Position numbers and translations under genes: made by a program. DNA of 64,000 nucleotides from Paenibacillus xerothermodurans (GTDB taxonomy: Bacteria; Bacillota; Bacilli; Paenibacillales; NBRC-103111), in the NCBI RefSeq assembly GCF_002220865.2, contig NZ_NHRJ02000009.1, forward strand, positions 62,278-126,277. The letters are read 5' to 3'. This document shows positions 43,745-52,535 of the stretch, in pieces (within the stretch, counting starts at the first letter, position 1; the number at the start of each line of letters is the position of its first letter). The notes beneath the pieces are model-generated. The model worked only from the letters and a program-made list of their open reading frames with translations. It was not told where the DNA came from and made no database searches.

Positions 43745-44404
43745 ATGAATTTGGATTTTAGCGTCCTGAATGAGTATGTTCCGTACATCATGAAAGGAAC
43801 CGCGGTCACGCTCTTATTTACACTGGTATCCGCACTTTTCGGCTTCATATGGGGCACCGTTCTGTCCCTGTTCAAAATCTCCAATATCCAGCCGCTGCGC
43901 TGGTTCGCCACTGTATACACATCCATATTCAGGGGAACGCCGCTGCTGCTCCAACTAGCGCTGATCTACTACGCAACGCCTCAGCTGTTTAATTACGATA
44001 TCTCCCCGCTCATGGCAGCAGGCTTGGCGTTTGGCCTGAACTCAGCGGCCTATCTGTCCGAAACCATTCGCGGAGGTATCATGTCCGTCGATCGTGGCCA
44101 GCGTGAAGCCGCATTATCCCTTGGGATTCCGTACCGCACTATGATGTTCAGCATTATTTTGCCGCAAGCTGTGAAGAACATTCTGCCAGCACTAGTGAAT
44201 GAGTGTATTGCGCTGCTCAAGGAATCCTCTCTTGTGTCAGTCATTGGCGTGGAAGAGCTGATGCGCCGCGCGAATGTCGTTGGAGCAGACACATTCAGGT
44301 ACTTTGAACCTCTCGTTTTCGTCGGTGCTATTTACTATATTCTAGTACTGATGCTCACCTTCGTCGCCCGAATACTTGAAAGGAGGATGCGCCGCAGTGA
44401 TTAA
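43745..44404 (+). CDS. Amino acid ABC transporter permease
   Basis: A 219-residue HisMQ-type permease. Five TM helices; the EAA loop reads REAALSLGIPYRTMMFSIILPQA. RGTPLLLQLALIYYATPQ is the family signature near the N-terminal third. It overlaps the ATPase gene by eight bases. Confidence 0.94.
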   Translation: MNLDFSVLNEYVPYIMKGTAVTLLFTLVSALFGFIWGTVLSLFKISNIQPLRWFATVYTSIFRGTPLLLQLALIYYATPQLFNYDISPLMAAGLAFGLNSAAYLSETIRGGIMSVDRGQREAALSLGIPYRTMMFSIILPQAVKNILPALVNECIALLKESSLVSVIGVEELMRRANVVGADTFRYFEPLVFVGAIYYILVLMLTFVARILERRMRRSD

Positions 44405-45119
44405 AGTGGAAAATCTGTCAAAGTCGTTCGGAAAGCATGATGTCCTGCATGACATTTCTACCACCATTGACAAGGGGGAAGTCGTGGCGGTGATCGGCCC
44501 TTCGGGCTCGGGGAAATCGACATTCCTACGCTGTCTCAATTTGCTCGAAGCTCCCACGAGCGGGCGTATCAGCGTCAATGGCAAAGATATTACGGATCCG
44601 AAAACGAATATCGCTCAGGTCCGCCAAGGAATCGGCATGGTGTTTCAGCATTTTCACCTATTTCCTCATATGAGCGTGATCGACAACATATGCTTCGCGC
44701 CTATGAAAGTGAAGGGTTGGTCCAAGCAGCAGGCTCGGCAGAAGGCCATGGAACTGCTTGAGCGCGTCGGACTGGCGGACAAGGCGAACGCCTATCCTTC
44801 AAAGCTGTCCGGCGGACAGAAGCAGCGTGTGGCTATCGTGCGCAGCCTTGCCATGGAACCGGAAATCATGCTGTTCGATGAACCGACATCAGCGCTTGAC
44901 CCTGAGATGGTCAAAGAGGTTTTGGATGTGATTCGCGGGCTTGCCCAAACCGGCATGACTATGGTTATTGTGACTCACGAAATGCGTTTCGCCCAAGAAG
45001 CGGCGAACATGGTTTATTTCCTGGATGGCGGGCGCCTTGTCGAGAAGGCAGCACCCTCAGAGTTCTTTAACAATCCGCAGCATGAACGTGCGAGACAATT
45101 TCTCGAAAAAGTTCTGTAG
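44397..45119 (+). CDS. Amino acid ABC transporter ATP-binding protein
   Basis: GlnQ/HisP-like ATPase of 240 residues. Walker A GPSGSGKST, Q-loop MVFQHFHLFPHM, signature LSGGQKQRVAIVR, Walker B IMLFDEPTSALDPE, and the H-loop in VTHEM. The GTG at 44397 lies inside GTGATTAA, overlapping the permease stop, with AAGGAGG upstream. An in-frame ATG at 44376 would place the site inside the gene. Confidence 0.95.
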   Translation: MIKVENLSKSFGKHDVLHDISTTIDKGEVVAVIGPSGSGKSTFLRCLNLLEAPTSGRISVNGKDITDPKTNIAQVRQGIGMVFQHFHLFPHMSVIDNICFAPMKVKGWSKQQARQKAMELLERVGLADKANAYPSKLSGGQKQRVAIVRSLAMEPEIMLFDEPTSALDPEMVKEVLDVIRGLAQTGMTMVIVTHEMRFAQEAANMVYFLDGGRLVEKAAPSEFFNNPQHERARQFLEKVL

Positions 45120-45134
45120 CAGGCCGCGGCAACG

Positions 45135-45180
45135 AAAAAGGTGAAAGGGTTTAGTACGGCTAAACCCCTTCACCTTTTTT
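45135..45180. terminator. Bidirectional terminator between ABC and GNAT genes
   Basis: Long stem ggtgaa-agggttta against taaacccc-ttcacc with A and T tracts on its two sides. It contains the stop codon of the convergent acetyltransferase gene. Confidence 0.85.
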
Positions 45181-45603
45181 TAATTCCTTGACCATCGCCA
45201 CATGTGGTAACCCCTCTTCCATAAATACGTCGGAAACCGCGGTATACCCCAGCTTTTCATAAAATTTTTGGGCATGAGTTTGAGCATGCAGTTTTGCTTT
45301 GCCAAGTCCGGCTCGTCGCGCCATGTCTTCCATGACTTGTACGACGGATTTGCCCAGACCATATTTTCGGTAAGCCGGCAGTACACAGATTCTCTCCAGC
45401 TTAGCTTTCGCGTCCGCTACACGCCATCTGCCGACTGCCACGGGCTCGTTGTCATCATTGTACACAACAACATGCTGGGACTCGTCTTCAAATTCATCAT
45501 ACTCCGCCTCGGCGGAAACGCCTTGCTCCTCTACAAATACGATCCATCTGACGTGATAAGCATCATCCCGCTCCTGCTGGGTTTGCACGTGTGTTATCTT
45601 CAA
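45160..45603 (-). CDS. GNAT family N-acetyltransferase
   Basis: A 147-residue acetyl-CoA-dependent acyltransferase. FVEEQGVSAEAEYDEFED is typical of the ElaA/YjcF-like subgroup. The acetyl-CoA loop is VLPAYRKYGLGKSVV, and HAQTHAQKFYEKLGY follows. TTG start with AGGAGG eight bases upstream. The substrate is unknown. Confidence 0.9.
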   Translation of the reverse strand: MKITHVQTQQERDDAYHVRWIVFVEEQGVSAEAEYDEFEDESQHVVVYNDDNEPVAVGRWRVADAKAKLERICVLPAYRKYGLGKSVVQVMEDMARRAGLGKAKLHAQTHAQKFYEKLGYTAVSDVFMEEGLPHVAMVKELKKGEGV

Positions 45604-45682
45604 CGGCCGCGCCTCCTATTGCGCCTAAGTTTGTCCAATTGATTGTAGCTGTCTGCCGCCGCAAAATCAATGTTAGTCATGC

Positions 45683-46735
45683 CTACTTTGGAATTTTGTG
45701 CTGGCTGCCATCTAAGCTATTCTCCGCTGGCACGAAATGCTTTATATCCTTAAACCCGACGAACTTCTTGCTTTGCTCGCTCCACATTCGAAAGCTAAGG
45801 GAACGCAGGCTTGAAATAAGCGTAATCGTTGGCACATCCCGAAACATCGGGTTTTTATTATGAACCTGTTCCAGATAGTAGTTAGGTACACGAGGACTCA
45901 AATGGTGGATATGATGAAATCCGATATTGCCGGTGATCCAATGCAGAATCCTGGGTAATTTGTAAAAGGAGCTCCCTTTCAGAGCCGCATGAATGTACTT
46001 CCAATCCTCGTCTCTTTCATAATAAGTATCCTCATACGTATGTTGAACGTAAAAGAGCCAAATGCCGGCAATACCTGATATTAGAAAAATGGGCCCTTGG
46101 ACCAAGAGAAAATTCTGCCAGCCCAGTGTCCAGCAAAGTAATCCCGCCGCTCCAGCGATACTGAGATTTGTGACATAGGTGTTAATACGTTCCTTCACAC
46201 CTGCGCGCTTACGGTTAAACCGGTAGTCGATGAGAAAAATGTAGATCGGACCTAAACCAAACATCACCAACGGGTTCCGGTACAACCGATAAATCAACCG
46301 CTGCAAAAATGAAGACGACAGGTACTCCTCCACCGTTAGCGTCCATATATCACCTGTGCCCCGTCGATTCAAGTTGCCGCTGGTGGCATGATGAATCGAG
46401 TGGCTGTGGCGCCACTGATAATAGGGACAACAGGTCAGAATTCCGGTTACGGTGCCGATAATAGTATTAGCCGTCCTGTTCTTGAAAAAAGATTGATGAC
46501 AACAGTCATGAAAAATAATAAAAATTCGTATCAGAAACCCGCCTGCAGGAACAGCGAGCGCAAGGGTAAGCCAATAAGATACCGACAGGCTCAGGTAAGC
46601 GAAGTACCAAAGCAGGAAAAAAGGGACCAGCGTGTTGATAATTTGCCATATGCTGTGCTTGATGTGTGACCTTTCATAAGGTGCGATGTCTGACCGCCAA
46701 CCGCCTTGTTCCTGATGATGTATGCCTATATAAAT
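45683..46735 (-). CDS. des: Membrane fatty acid desaturase, full frame starting at ATT
   Basis: A delta-5-type acyl-lipid desaturase that introduces double bases into membrane lipid chains, as Des does in Bacillus cold adaptation. The frame is open from 46735 to 45683 (about 350 residues, the usual length). It has all three histidine boxes: HDCCH (76-80), HSIHH (112-116) and HHIHH (274-278), and four TM helices. No ATG, GTG or TTG occurs in frame before codon 122, which lies behind two of the three boxes. The natural start position is an ATT at 46735, closely preceded by GGAGAGAGG. So either ATT is used or the original start has been lost by one substitution. By double bases I mean carbon double bonds. 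Confidence 0.8.
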   Translation of the reverse strand: MYIGIHHQEQGGWRSDIAPYERSHIKHSIWQIINTLVPFFLLWYFAYLSLSVSYWLTLALAVPAGGFLIRIFIIFHDCCHQSFFKNRTANTIIGTVTGILTCCPYYQWRHSHSIHHATSGNLNRRGTGDIWTLTVEEYLSSSFLQRLIYRLYRNPLVMFGLGPIYIFLIDYRFNRKRAGVKERINTYVTNLSIAGAAGLLCWTLGWQNFLLVQGPIFLISGIAGIWLFYVQHTYEDTYYERDEDWKYIHAALKGSSFYKLPRILHWITGNIGFHHIHHLSPRVPNYYLEQVHNKNPMFRDVPTITLISSLRSLSFRMWSEQSKKFVGFKDIKHFVPAENSLDGSQHKIPK

Positions 46736-46844
46736 CTTCCTCTCTCCGAATCAAGCCGGAACTTATTTTTGCGAGCTATGTCTATACGTCCCCCAACGAG
46801 TAGGGTTCCAAGAAAATATAACACACTTTGGCGAAAAGAGCAGC

Positions 46845-46873
46845 TTTACAATTATGTGTGGGAAATATACAAT
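46845..46873 (+). promoter_or_regulatory. Sigma A-type promoter of the potassium channel gene
   Basis: TTTACA (46845-46850), 17 bases, TACAAT (46868-46873). The start codon follows 33 bases later, so the leader is too short for a c-di-AMP riboswitch. Confidence 0.7.
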
Positions 46874-46905
46874 AGACCGCAAATATCAAAACCGGAGTTG
46901 TCTTC

Positions 46906-48273
46906 ATGCCAGGACTTGCAAAATCAAAGAAAAACACACTGCTTCGGCTAACCCCTCCTCAGGTGATGGCATTGGGGTTTACCATTATCATCGGCATTGG
47001 CACGTTCCTACTGTCGCTGCCTGCAGCTCATGCGGACGGAACCGCAGCATCTCTTCTCGATGCGTTGTTTATGGCGACTTCAGCCACTTGTGTAACAGGA
47101 CTTTCGGTGGTCAATTTCGGGGCGCATTACTCCTTATTCGGCCAGATAGTAATCATTCTTCTAGTGCAGATCGGCGGACTGGGGTTCATGACCATGGCAA
47201 CGCTAATTGCGCTGGTTTTCCGGCGCAGGATCTCTTACAAGGAACGTCTCATCCTGCAGCAAGCGATGAACCAAAGCTCTACCGAGGGAATCATTCGGTT
47301 AATCCGCAAAGTATTCCTTTACGCCCTGGTGATTGAGTTGGCCGGTGCGACGTTGTTTACACTGCGATGGATGTTTGAGATGCCATTTGGTCAAGCCGTG
47401 TATTTTGGCATATTTCACAGTATTTCTATATTCAATAACGCCGGGTTTGATCTGTTTGGCGGTATACCGGGCAGAGCGGGCAGCCTGATGCATTATACCG
47501 ATGATCCGTTCATCAATCTCGTATCCATGGCATTGATCATTCTTGGCGGAATCGGCTTTATTGTAATCTCGGACTTATTGACCTATCGAAAAAATAAGAA
47601 GCTGACCTTGCACAGCAAGGTGGTGCTAGCCGCTTCCGGCGGATTAATTCTTCTTGGCGGTACCGTAATCTTCATATTCGAATTCGCCAATCCGTCGACG
47701 CTGCAGCCACTGTCGATGACAGGCAAGGTGCTGGCATCACTGTTTCAATCCGTTACGGCACGTTCTGCCGGAGTAGTCACGCTTGATACCACGATGCTGC
47801 GGCAGGCTACGCAATTTTTTATTATTGTTATGATGTTCATAGGGGCGGCTCCCGGCTCCTCCGGCGGCGGCATCAAGGTGACGACTTTCGCCATTCTCAT
47901 CGGGGCGATGGTCGCCATGGTAAGAGGTAAAGAGGATATCGTGCTGTTCAGGCACCGGATCACCAAAGAAAGGATTCATAAGGCAATCACGTTCTCTTTG
48001 CTGTCCTTCTTTCTCATCGTCCTTGCTACTATGCTTCTGTCTACTACGGAAAACTTTCCGTTTCTCGGCATTTTATTCGAAGTAACCTCCGCTTACGCCA
48101 CAGCGGGCATGTCTATGGGGCTAACCCCCCAATTGACCACATTTGGCAAAACTTTGATAATTCTGATGATGTTTGTCGGGCGATTAGGCCCGGTGACACT
48201 GGCCTTCAGCTTAACTCTCCGGCCGGGCAAAGAGCTGTACCGATATCCGGAAGGCAAAATTACCATAGGATGA
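46906..48273 (+). CDS. ktrB: TrkH family potassium uptake protein (KtrB-like)
   Basis: The ion-conducting membrane subunit of a Ktr system (455 residues). Four pore repeats are visible by their selectivity glycines: TSATCVTGLSVV, SIFNNAGFDLFG, SVTARSAGVVTL and TSAYATAGMSMG. About eight to ten TM helices, and the intramembrane loop APGSSGGGIKVTTF in the third repeat. It needs a cytosolic KtrA/KtrC partner, which is not adjacent; KtrD in Bacillus is likewise separate from its partner. ATG with GGAG nine bases upstream. Confidence 0.93.
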   Translation: MPGLAKSKKNTLLRLTPPQVMALGFTIIIGIGTFLLSLPAAHADGTAASLLDALFMATSATCVTGLSVVNFGAHYSLFGQIVIILLVQIGGLGFMTMATLIALVFRRRISYKERLILQQAMNQSSTEGIIRLIRKVFLYALVIELAGATLFTLRWMFEMPFGQAVYFGIFHSISIFNNAGFDLFGGIPGRAGSLMHYTDDPFINLVSMALIILGGIGFIVISDLLTYRKNKKLTLHSKVVLAASGGLILLGGTVIFIFEFANPSTLQPLSMTGKVLASLFQSVTARSAGVVTLDTTMLRQATQFFIIVMMFIGAAPGSSGGGIKVTTFAILIGAMVAMVRGKEDIVLFRHRITKERIHKAITFSLLSFFLIVLATMLLSTTENFPFLGILFEVTSAYATAGMSMGLTPQLTTFGKTLIILMMFVGRLGPVTLAFSLTLRPGKELYRYPEGKITIG

Positions 48274-48331
48274 CACAAAAAGACCGCAACGACTCATGAC
48301 AGAGCACGTCGCGGTCCTTACTTTGTGTCAT
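48270..48331. terminator. Shared terminator between ktrB and hxlB
   Basis: Outer stem atgacacaaa/tttgtgtcat and inner stem gaccgc..cgac/gtcgcggtc. On the minus strand the inner stem ends in five T. The plus-strand stem includes the ktrB stop codon. Confidence 0.8.
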
Positions 48332-48357
48332 CGTTTCAGCGGATAGTTGCCTCGGTT

Positions 48358-48915
48358 CTACTCCAGGTTGGCGTGTCTGCCGTACATGGTCTTCGAATCC
48401 AATCCTTTTTTCTCCATAAACCGCAGTATCACGGCGTCGTAGAATAATAGGAGCGTCTGTTCAAAAAGTGAACCCATAGGCTGTATGGTCTGATAGCTGT
48501 CATCTGATTTATCTTTCGGCGCACCGGGCAGCTTCACAGCGATATCAGACATGCGGCCGATGGTCGACTCGGGAAAAATAGTGATCGCTGCGACCATAGC
48601 GCCCAGACTTTTCGCCTTCTGCGCCATGGACACCAAGCTTTTCGTTTCCCCTGAGCCGGAGCCGAGAATCAATATATCCTCTTTTTCCAGACTCGGTGTA
48701 ATAGTCTCGCCGACCACATAAGCATCCAAGCCCAGATGCATGATTCTCATGGCAAAGGCTTTCCCCATCAAGCCCGACCTGCCTGCGCCCGCGACAAAGA
48801 TTTTGCGGGACTCAACAATCGCATTGACCAGCTTTTCCGCCTCATCGCCCGAGATCAGGCTCGCTGTTCGATGGAGCTCATCAATGATCTCCGTTACATA
48901 TCCCGTAGTCTTCAT
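48358..48915 (-). CDS. hxlB: 6-phospho-3-hexuloisomerase
   Basis: Isomerises hexulose-6-phosphate to fructose-6-phosphate, the second step of ribulose monophosphate formaldehyde fixation. It is a SIS-domain protein of 185 residues: IFVAGAGRSGLMGKAFAMRIMHLG at the start of the domain, EDILILGSGSGETKSLVSMAQKAK for sugar binding, and a catalytic His/Glu region near the end. It begins six bases after hxlA. Confidence 0.95.
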   Translation of the reverse strand: MKTTGYVTEIIDELHRTASLISGDEAEKLVNAIVESRKIFVAGAGRSGLMGKAFAMRIMHLGLDAYVVGETITPSLEKEDILILGSGSGETKSLVSMAQKAKSLGAMVAAITIFPESTIGRMSDIAVKLPGAPKDKSDDSYQTIQPMGSLFEQTLLLFYDAVILRFMEKKGLDSKTMYGRHANLE

Positions 48916-48921
48916 ATCGGG

Positions 48922-49554
48922 TTATCCTTGCTTGATTAATCTCTGCATTTCGGCAGCTGTGCTTTTCTTATCGTCCTGCCCTGTAATGCCGCCACCCACG
49001 ATCACCAGATCGGGCTGCGCGTTAACCACATCCGGCAATGTGTCTAATTTAATGCCGCCAGCAACGGCAACCTTTGCATTCTTGACGACCCTCTTGAGTG
49101 TCATCAGGTCTTCAAAAGAGCTTTTTCCTACTGCCTGCAGATCGTAACCGGTGTGCACACAAATGTAATCGACACCCATCTCATCCAGCTCTTTCGCCCG
49201 CGTTTCGATATCCTTCACACCTATCATGTCGACCAGAATTTTTCGTTCCTGCTTTTTAGCTTCCTCTACCGCGCCTCGAATAGTCGCGTCCTCAGCGACA
49301 GCAAGGATGGTAATGATATCGGCACCTGCCTCGGATGCCTTCATCACTTCATAGCCGCCTGCATCCATCACTTTGAGGTCAGCCAGCACTTTCAGATTTG
49401 GAAACGCTTCTTTAATTTCTTTCACGGCTCTCAAACCTTCGTTGATTACGACCGGCGTACCGATTTCCACGATGTCAATATATGGCTCTACCTCTTGTAC
49501 CAGCCTCTTTGCTTCCGGGATGTCTACCAAGTCTAATGCCAGTTGAAGTTCCAT
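48922..49554 (-). CDS. hxlA: 3-hexulose-6-phosphate synthase
   Basis: Aldol condensation of formaldehyde with ribulose-5-phosphate. An orotidine-decarboxylase-fold enzyme of 210 residues: MELQLALDLVDIPEA, the metal and substrate motif LADLKVMDAG, VHTGYDLQA, and AVAGGIKLDTLPDVV. It is transcribed from a leader of about 280 bases that carries a likely HxlR site. Confidence 0.96.
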   Translation of the reverse strand: MELQLALDLVDIPEAKRLVQEVEPYIDIVEIGTPVVINEGLRAVKEIKEAFPNLKVLADLKVMDAGGYEVMKASEAGADIITILAVAEDATIRGAVEEAKKQERKILVDMIGVKDIETRAKELDEMGVDYICVHTGYDLQAVGKSSFEDLMTLKRVVKNAKVAVAGGIKLDTLPDVVNAQPDLVIVGGGITGQDDKKSTAAEMQRLIKQG

Positions 49555-49792
49555 GAATGATCGCTCCTTATGATATTGATGTCTGATTACTGTGCGCTAA
49601 GGTTCTTCGTATTATGGTGAATCCGCCAAAAAATATTTCGCCTGAGCGGTGGAACATTTTTCGTGGTCATGCACTGCCACCCACCAACGAAAACCGGACG
49701 CCGGCGGCGCCCGCGCACACAATCTCTGCCCGCTACCCGTTTATTCTAGCCCTTGAGTTCCAGCTAAGGAAGTACGCACTATTTTGTGCCGT

Positions 49793-49812
49793 AGTCACTA
49801 AAAGGATACTAT
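49793..49812. promoter_or_regulatory. Likely HxlR operator before hxlA
   Basis: TAGTCACTAAAAGGATACTA, with TAGT/ACTA ends and pseudo-twofold symmetry. It resembles sites bound by HxlR/YodB-family proteins. A related site lies in front of hxlR. Binding is inferred. Confidence 0.5.
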
Positions 49813-49834
49813 TGCGGCGTATGTATCGGACGGG

Positions 49835-50158
49835 TCAACCCCTCCTTCTTTCCAAATGTCCTTGCCCCCATAGGGCCATTACGTCCAGCACCTCTTTGAT
49901 CGTCTGTCCGTGATCAGTTAACGAATACTCGACTTTCGGTGGTACCTGCGTATACACCTTGCGGTGAATAACCTCATCCTGTTCTAACTCACGCAGCTGC
50001 TGGGTGAGCATTTTTTGGGTGATTTCAGGCATATCACGCTTTAATTCGCCAAACCGTTTGACGCCATCGGTGAGATGACACAGGATTACCGGCTTCCATT
50101 TGCCCCCGATGACCTTAAGTGTGAGTTCCACTGTACTTTTAAACTGCTGATCCCCCAT
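49835..50158 (-). CDS. hxlR: HxlR family transcriptional regulator
   Basis: Winged-helix regulator of 107 residues: VIGGKWKPVILCHLTDGVKRFGELKRDMPEITQKMLTQQLRELEQD and a wing with YSLTDHG. In Bacillus HxlR activates hxlAB in response to formaldehyde. The conserved cysteine near the N-terminus of several thiol-sensing relatives is replaced here by Thr/Val, while one Cys lies in VILCHL. It is upstream of and in the same direction as hxlAB. Confidence 0.93.
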   Translation of the reverse strand: MGDQQFKSTVELTLKVIGGKWKPVILCHLTDGVKRFGELKRDMPEITQKMLTQQLRELEQDEVIHRKVYTQVPPKVEYSLTDHGQTIKEVLDVMALWGQGHLERRRG

Positions 50159-50185
50159 AAGTGCACGCCCCTCCTTGGTATATTT

Positions 50186-50209
50186 ATAATACTATCTTAC
50201 AAAAAAGTA
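50186..50209 (-). promoter_or_regulatory. hxlR promoter region with inverted repeat
   Basis: TACAAAAAAGTA (50198-50209) is a perfect short palindrome apart from its A tract, and a minus-strand TATTAT lies at 50186-50191. It looks like an autoregulatory site for HxlR. Confidence 0.45.
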
Positions 50210-50358
50210 GGCACTTGTCTAAAGATTATATATCATCCGTGCTTTCCAACAACCTGCGGCATGAGCTGTACCAGGCTGTGCGCGCTAGGCTTGGGGTGAC
50301 GCCACCACTTGTGATATGATGTTAGCTGTTGTATTCATAGACATAGGAGGGAGAAACC

Positions 50359-51078
50359 ATGAAGTTACAAGGTAAAACGGCAATTATAACCGGCGCCGGC
50401 AAAGGCATCGGCAAGGCGACCGCGATCGCTCTGGCGAAAGAGGGTGTGAACCTCGGATTAATCGCTAGAAACCGCGCGGATCTCGAGTCCATGCACGGCA
50501 TCTTGACCAGTACATACGGCGTGAAGGTATTCTTGGAACCTGCGGACATATCCAATAAATCAGAGGTTGACACGGCTATTGACAGCCTGATTCAACAACT
50601 CGGGTCCGTGGACATCTTGATAAACAACGCAGGCGTCGCACAATTCGGCACTCTGCTGGAGATGGAACCGTCCGAATGGGAGCGTATCATTCAGGTTAAC
50701 GTCATGGGCACTTATTATGTGACGCGGGCGGTGCTGCCGACCATGTTGAAGCAGAACGGCGCAAATATCATCAACATCTCTTCCACCGCCGGCGAACGAG
50801 GATTTGCCACGGGGTCCGCGTACTGTGCGTCCAAAGCTGCAGTGCTCGGATTAACCGAATCGCTGATGCAGGAGGTACGCAAATCTAACATTCGCGTGAC
50901 AGCCCTCACGCCAAGCACGGTGAATACAGAGTTGGCGATCAATGCAGGCCTGAAGGTCGGTGACGAGGACCGCATGATGCAGCCCGAGGATGTGGCGGAG
51001 CTGGTCGTGGCCACGCTGACGTTACCACAACGCGTATTCATTAAAAGTGCGGGTATCTGGACAACCAACCCGCAGTAA
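50359..51078 (+). CDS. SDR family oxidoreductase (FabG/YmfI-like)
   Basis: A 239-residue short-chain dehydrogenase: TGAGKGIGKATA, NNAGVAQFG, ISSTAGERG and YCASKAAV with catalytic Ser, Tyr and Lys. 3-oxoacyl-ACP-reductase-like in sequence but outside a fab operon. It has GGAGGG before the ATG and its own terminator. Confidence 0.92.
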   Translation: MKLQGKTAIITGAGKGIGKATAIALAKEGVNLGLIARNRADLESMHGILTSTYGVKVFLEPADISNKSEVDTAIDSLIQQLGSVDILINNAGVAQFGTLLEMEPSEWERIIQVNVMGTYYVTRAVLPTMLKQNGANIINISSTAGERGFATGSAYCASKAAVLGLTESLMQEVRKSNIRVTALTPSTVNTELAINAGLKVGDEDRMMQPEDVAELVVATLTLPQRVFIKSAGIWTTNPQ

Positions 51079-51135
51079 AATGCCACACAAATCAGCGGCC
51101 CGTGCCGCACAGGCTGGTCTGTCGAACGAAAACAA

Positions 51136-51180
51136 GCAACCCCTGCCAGCAAGCCAGATGGTAGGGGTTGTGTTTTGTTT
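51136..51180 (+). terminator. Terminator after the SDR gene at 50.4 kb
   Basis: Stem caacccct/aggggttg with a further pair in the loop, followed by TGTTTTGTTT. Confidence 0.75.
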
Positions 51181-51201
51181 ATTTTGTAGAGTTACCATTT
51201 A

Positions 51202-52398
51202 CTATTTCGTTGCCTTGCTATTCAATTGCACCGCATCAGCGTCCGGTTTATCCTTCAACACTAAGGAGATCACGAACAAGATCGCCAAGAAGATAATCGG
51301 CAGATTGAATCCTTTTTCGGGCCCGAATGCCTCAGACACTGCGCCAACAATCCAGCCCGCGAAAGCTCCTCCGATGCCCGCTGCGACATATACTAGTCCC
51401 AACGCGGAACCGCCTGTCTCCGACAGCTTGGTTCCTAACCCTGTGGCTGTAGGGAACAACACAGAGAAAAACAAACCTGCGGCCGCAAACATATAGATCC
51501 ATTCATTAGCAAAATATTTGCTTAACGTGACCACTATAAGAGCCAGCAGCGAGAATAGGATCAAGGTCCGTTTTTCACCGATATACCCAGTGATGAAGCC
51601 GCCGGCCAAACGCCCGAGCGTAAACAGCACCGAGAACACCGAGATAATAGTGGCCACCATGGCCGACTTCTCCGCTGGCGATGCCTCATCCAGGTTGAGC
51701 GACTGCAAATAACTCGGGAAGAAGTTCATGAATGCGACTTCTGCCGACACGTAAAACACAAGGAACAACATGACGAACAAGAATTGCGTGTTTCTCAGCA
51801 TTGTGACGAACGCGCCGATGTTGATTTTGTCGACCTTGCCCTCGGGGACCTTCACGCTCACGACATAAAGTATGAACACCACCAGCAAGATGGCGATGCC
51901 GACATAAAACCAACGCCAGGATATTCCGGCGGCAAACATCGCGTTCAGTATGATTGGAGTCAAGAACATACCCACACCGTAAATACCCATCGAAATGTTG
52001 AACATCATTCCTTGCTTCTTCGGATAAACCGCAGGTACAACCGCGTTGGATGCGACCGTCATAGCGCCAAGTCCAAAGCCGACTACCATATAGAAGCCGA
52101 GGAAAAATGCAACCGCTCCGGCAGAGCCGGTACCAAGTAAGCCAATGCCCATAATAAGCGAGCCTATGATGGTCATCAATTTCAAACCGTACTTATCGGA
52201 ATAGTAACCCGTGATCACACTGGCAAGCACGAAGCCCCATTGGAAAATAAACACCACAAGTCCAAATTCATCCATCCCTAGGCCGATGTCGCGCTTGACC
52301 TCCTCGAGGATGATTCCTTTGGTACTGGAAATACCGCCTAATAAAAACATCGAAAAAAGCATGATGATTAGGGCGGGCAGATTTCGTAAAGCAGCCAT
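51202..52398 (-). CDS. MFS transporter, probable alpha-glucoside permease
   Basis: Twelve-TM major facilitator of about 398 residues. YSDKYGLKLMTIIGSLIMG is the loop 2-3 motif, and RLAGGFITGYIGEKRT its counterpart in the second half. I start at the ATG at 52398, with GGAGAG upstream, rather than 17 codons earlier. The promoter and operator in front are shared in type with the alpha-glucosidase gene, so it probably imports the glucosidase substrate. The family by itself does not fix the substrate. Confidence 0.88.
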   Translation of the reverse strand: MAALRNLPALIIMLFSMFLLGGISSTKGIILEEVKRDIGLGMDEFGLVVFIFQWGFVLASVITGYYSDKYGLKLMTIIGSLIMGIGLLGTGSAGAVAFFLGFYMVVGFGLGAMTVASNAVVPAVYPKKQGMMFNISMGIYGVGMFLTPIILNAMFAAGISWRWFYVGIAILLVVFILYVVSVKVPEGKVDKINIGAFVTMLRNTQFLFVMLFLVFYVSAEVAFMNFFPSYLQSLNLDEASPAEKSAMVATIISVFSVLFTLGRLAGGFITGYIGEKRTLILFSLLALIVVTLSKYFANEWIYMFAAAGLFFSVLFPTATGLGTKLSETGGSALGLVYVAAGIGGAFAGWIVGAVSEAFGPEKGFNLPIIFLAILFVISLVLKDKPDADAVQLNSKATK

Positions 52399-52459
52399 TC
52401 TGTTACTCTCCTCTCGATGCTGAAAACCGCTGCAACACCAACGCTTCAACTCGGTTTTC

Positions 52460-52477
52460 TCTGAAAAGCTTTTCAGA
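52460..52477. promoter_or_regulatory. LacI-family operator before the MFS gene
   Basis: Perfect 18-bp palindrome TCTGAAAAGCTTTTCAGA. It sits a few bases downstream of the -10 box of the MFS promoter. The same core, TGAAAAGCTTTTCA, is found before the alpha-glucosidase gene at 53688. The LacI-type gene lies between the two. Confidence 0.82.
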
Positions 52478-52482
52478 AAGCA

Positions 52483-52512
52483 ATTATACTAGAGACCAAA
52501 ACCTTGGGTCAA
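52483..52512 (-). promoter_or_regulatory. Promoter of the MFS gene
   Basis: Minus-strand TTGACC (52507-52512), 18 bases, TATAAT (52483-52488). A near-consensus sigma A promoter overlapped downstream by the operator. Confidence 0.8.
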
Positions 52513-52535
52513 CGCGCATTCTGTTGCATTCTGCA

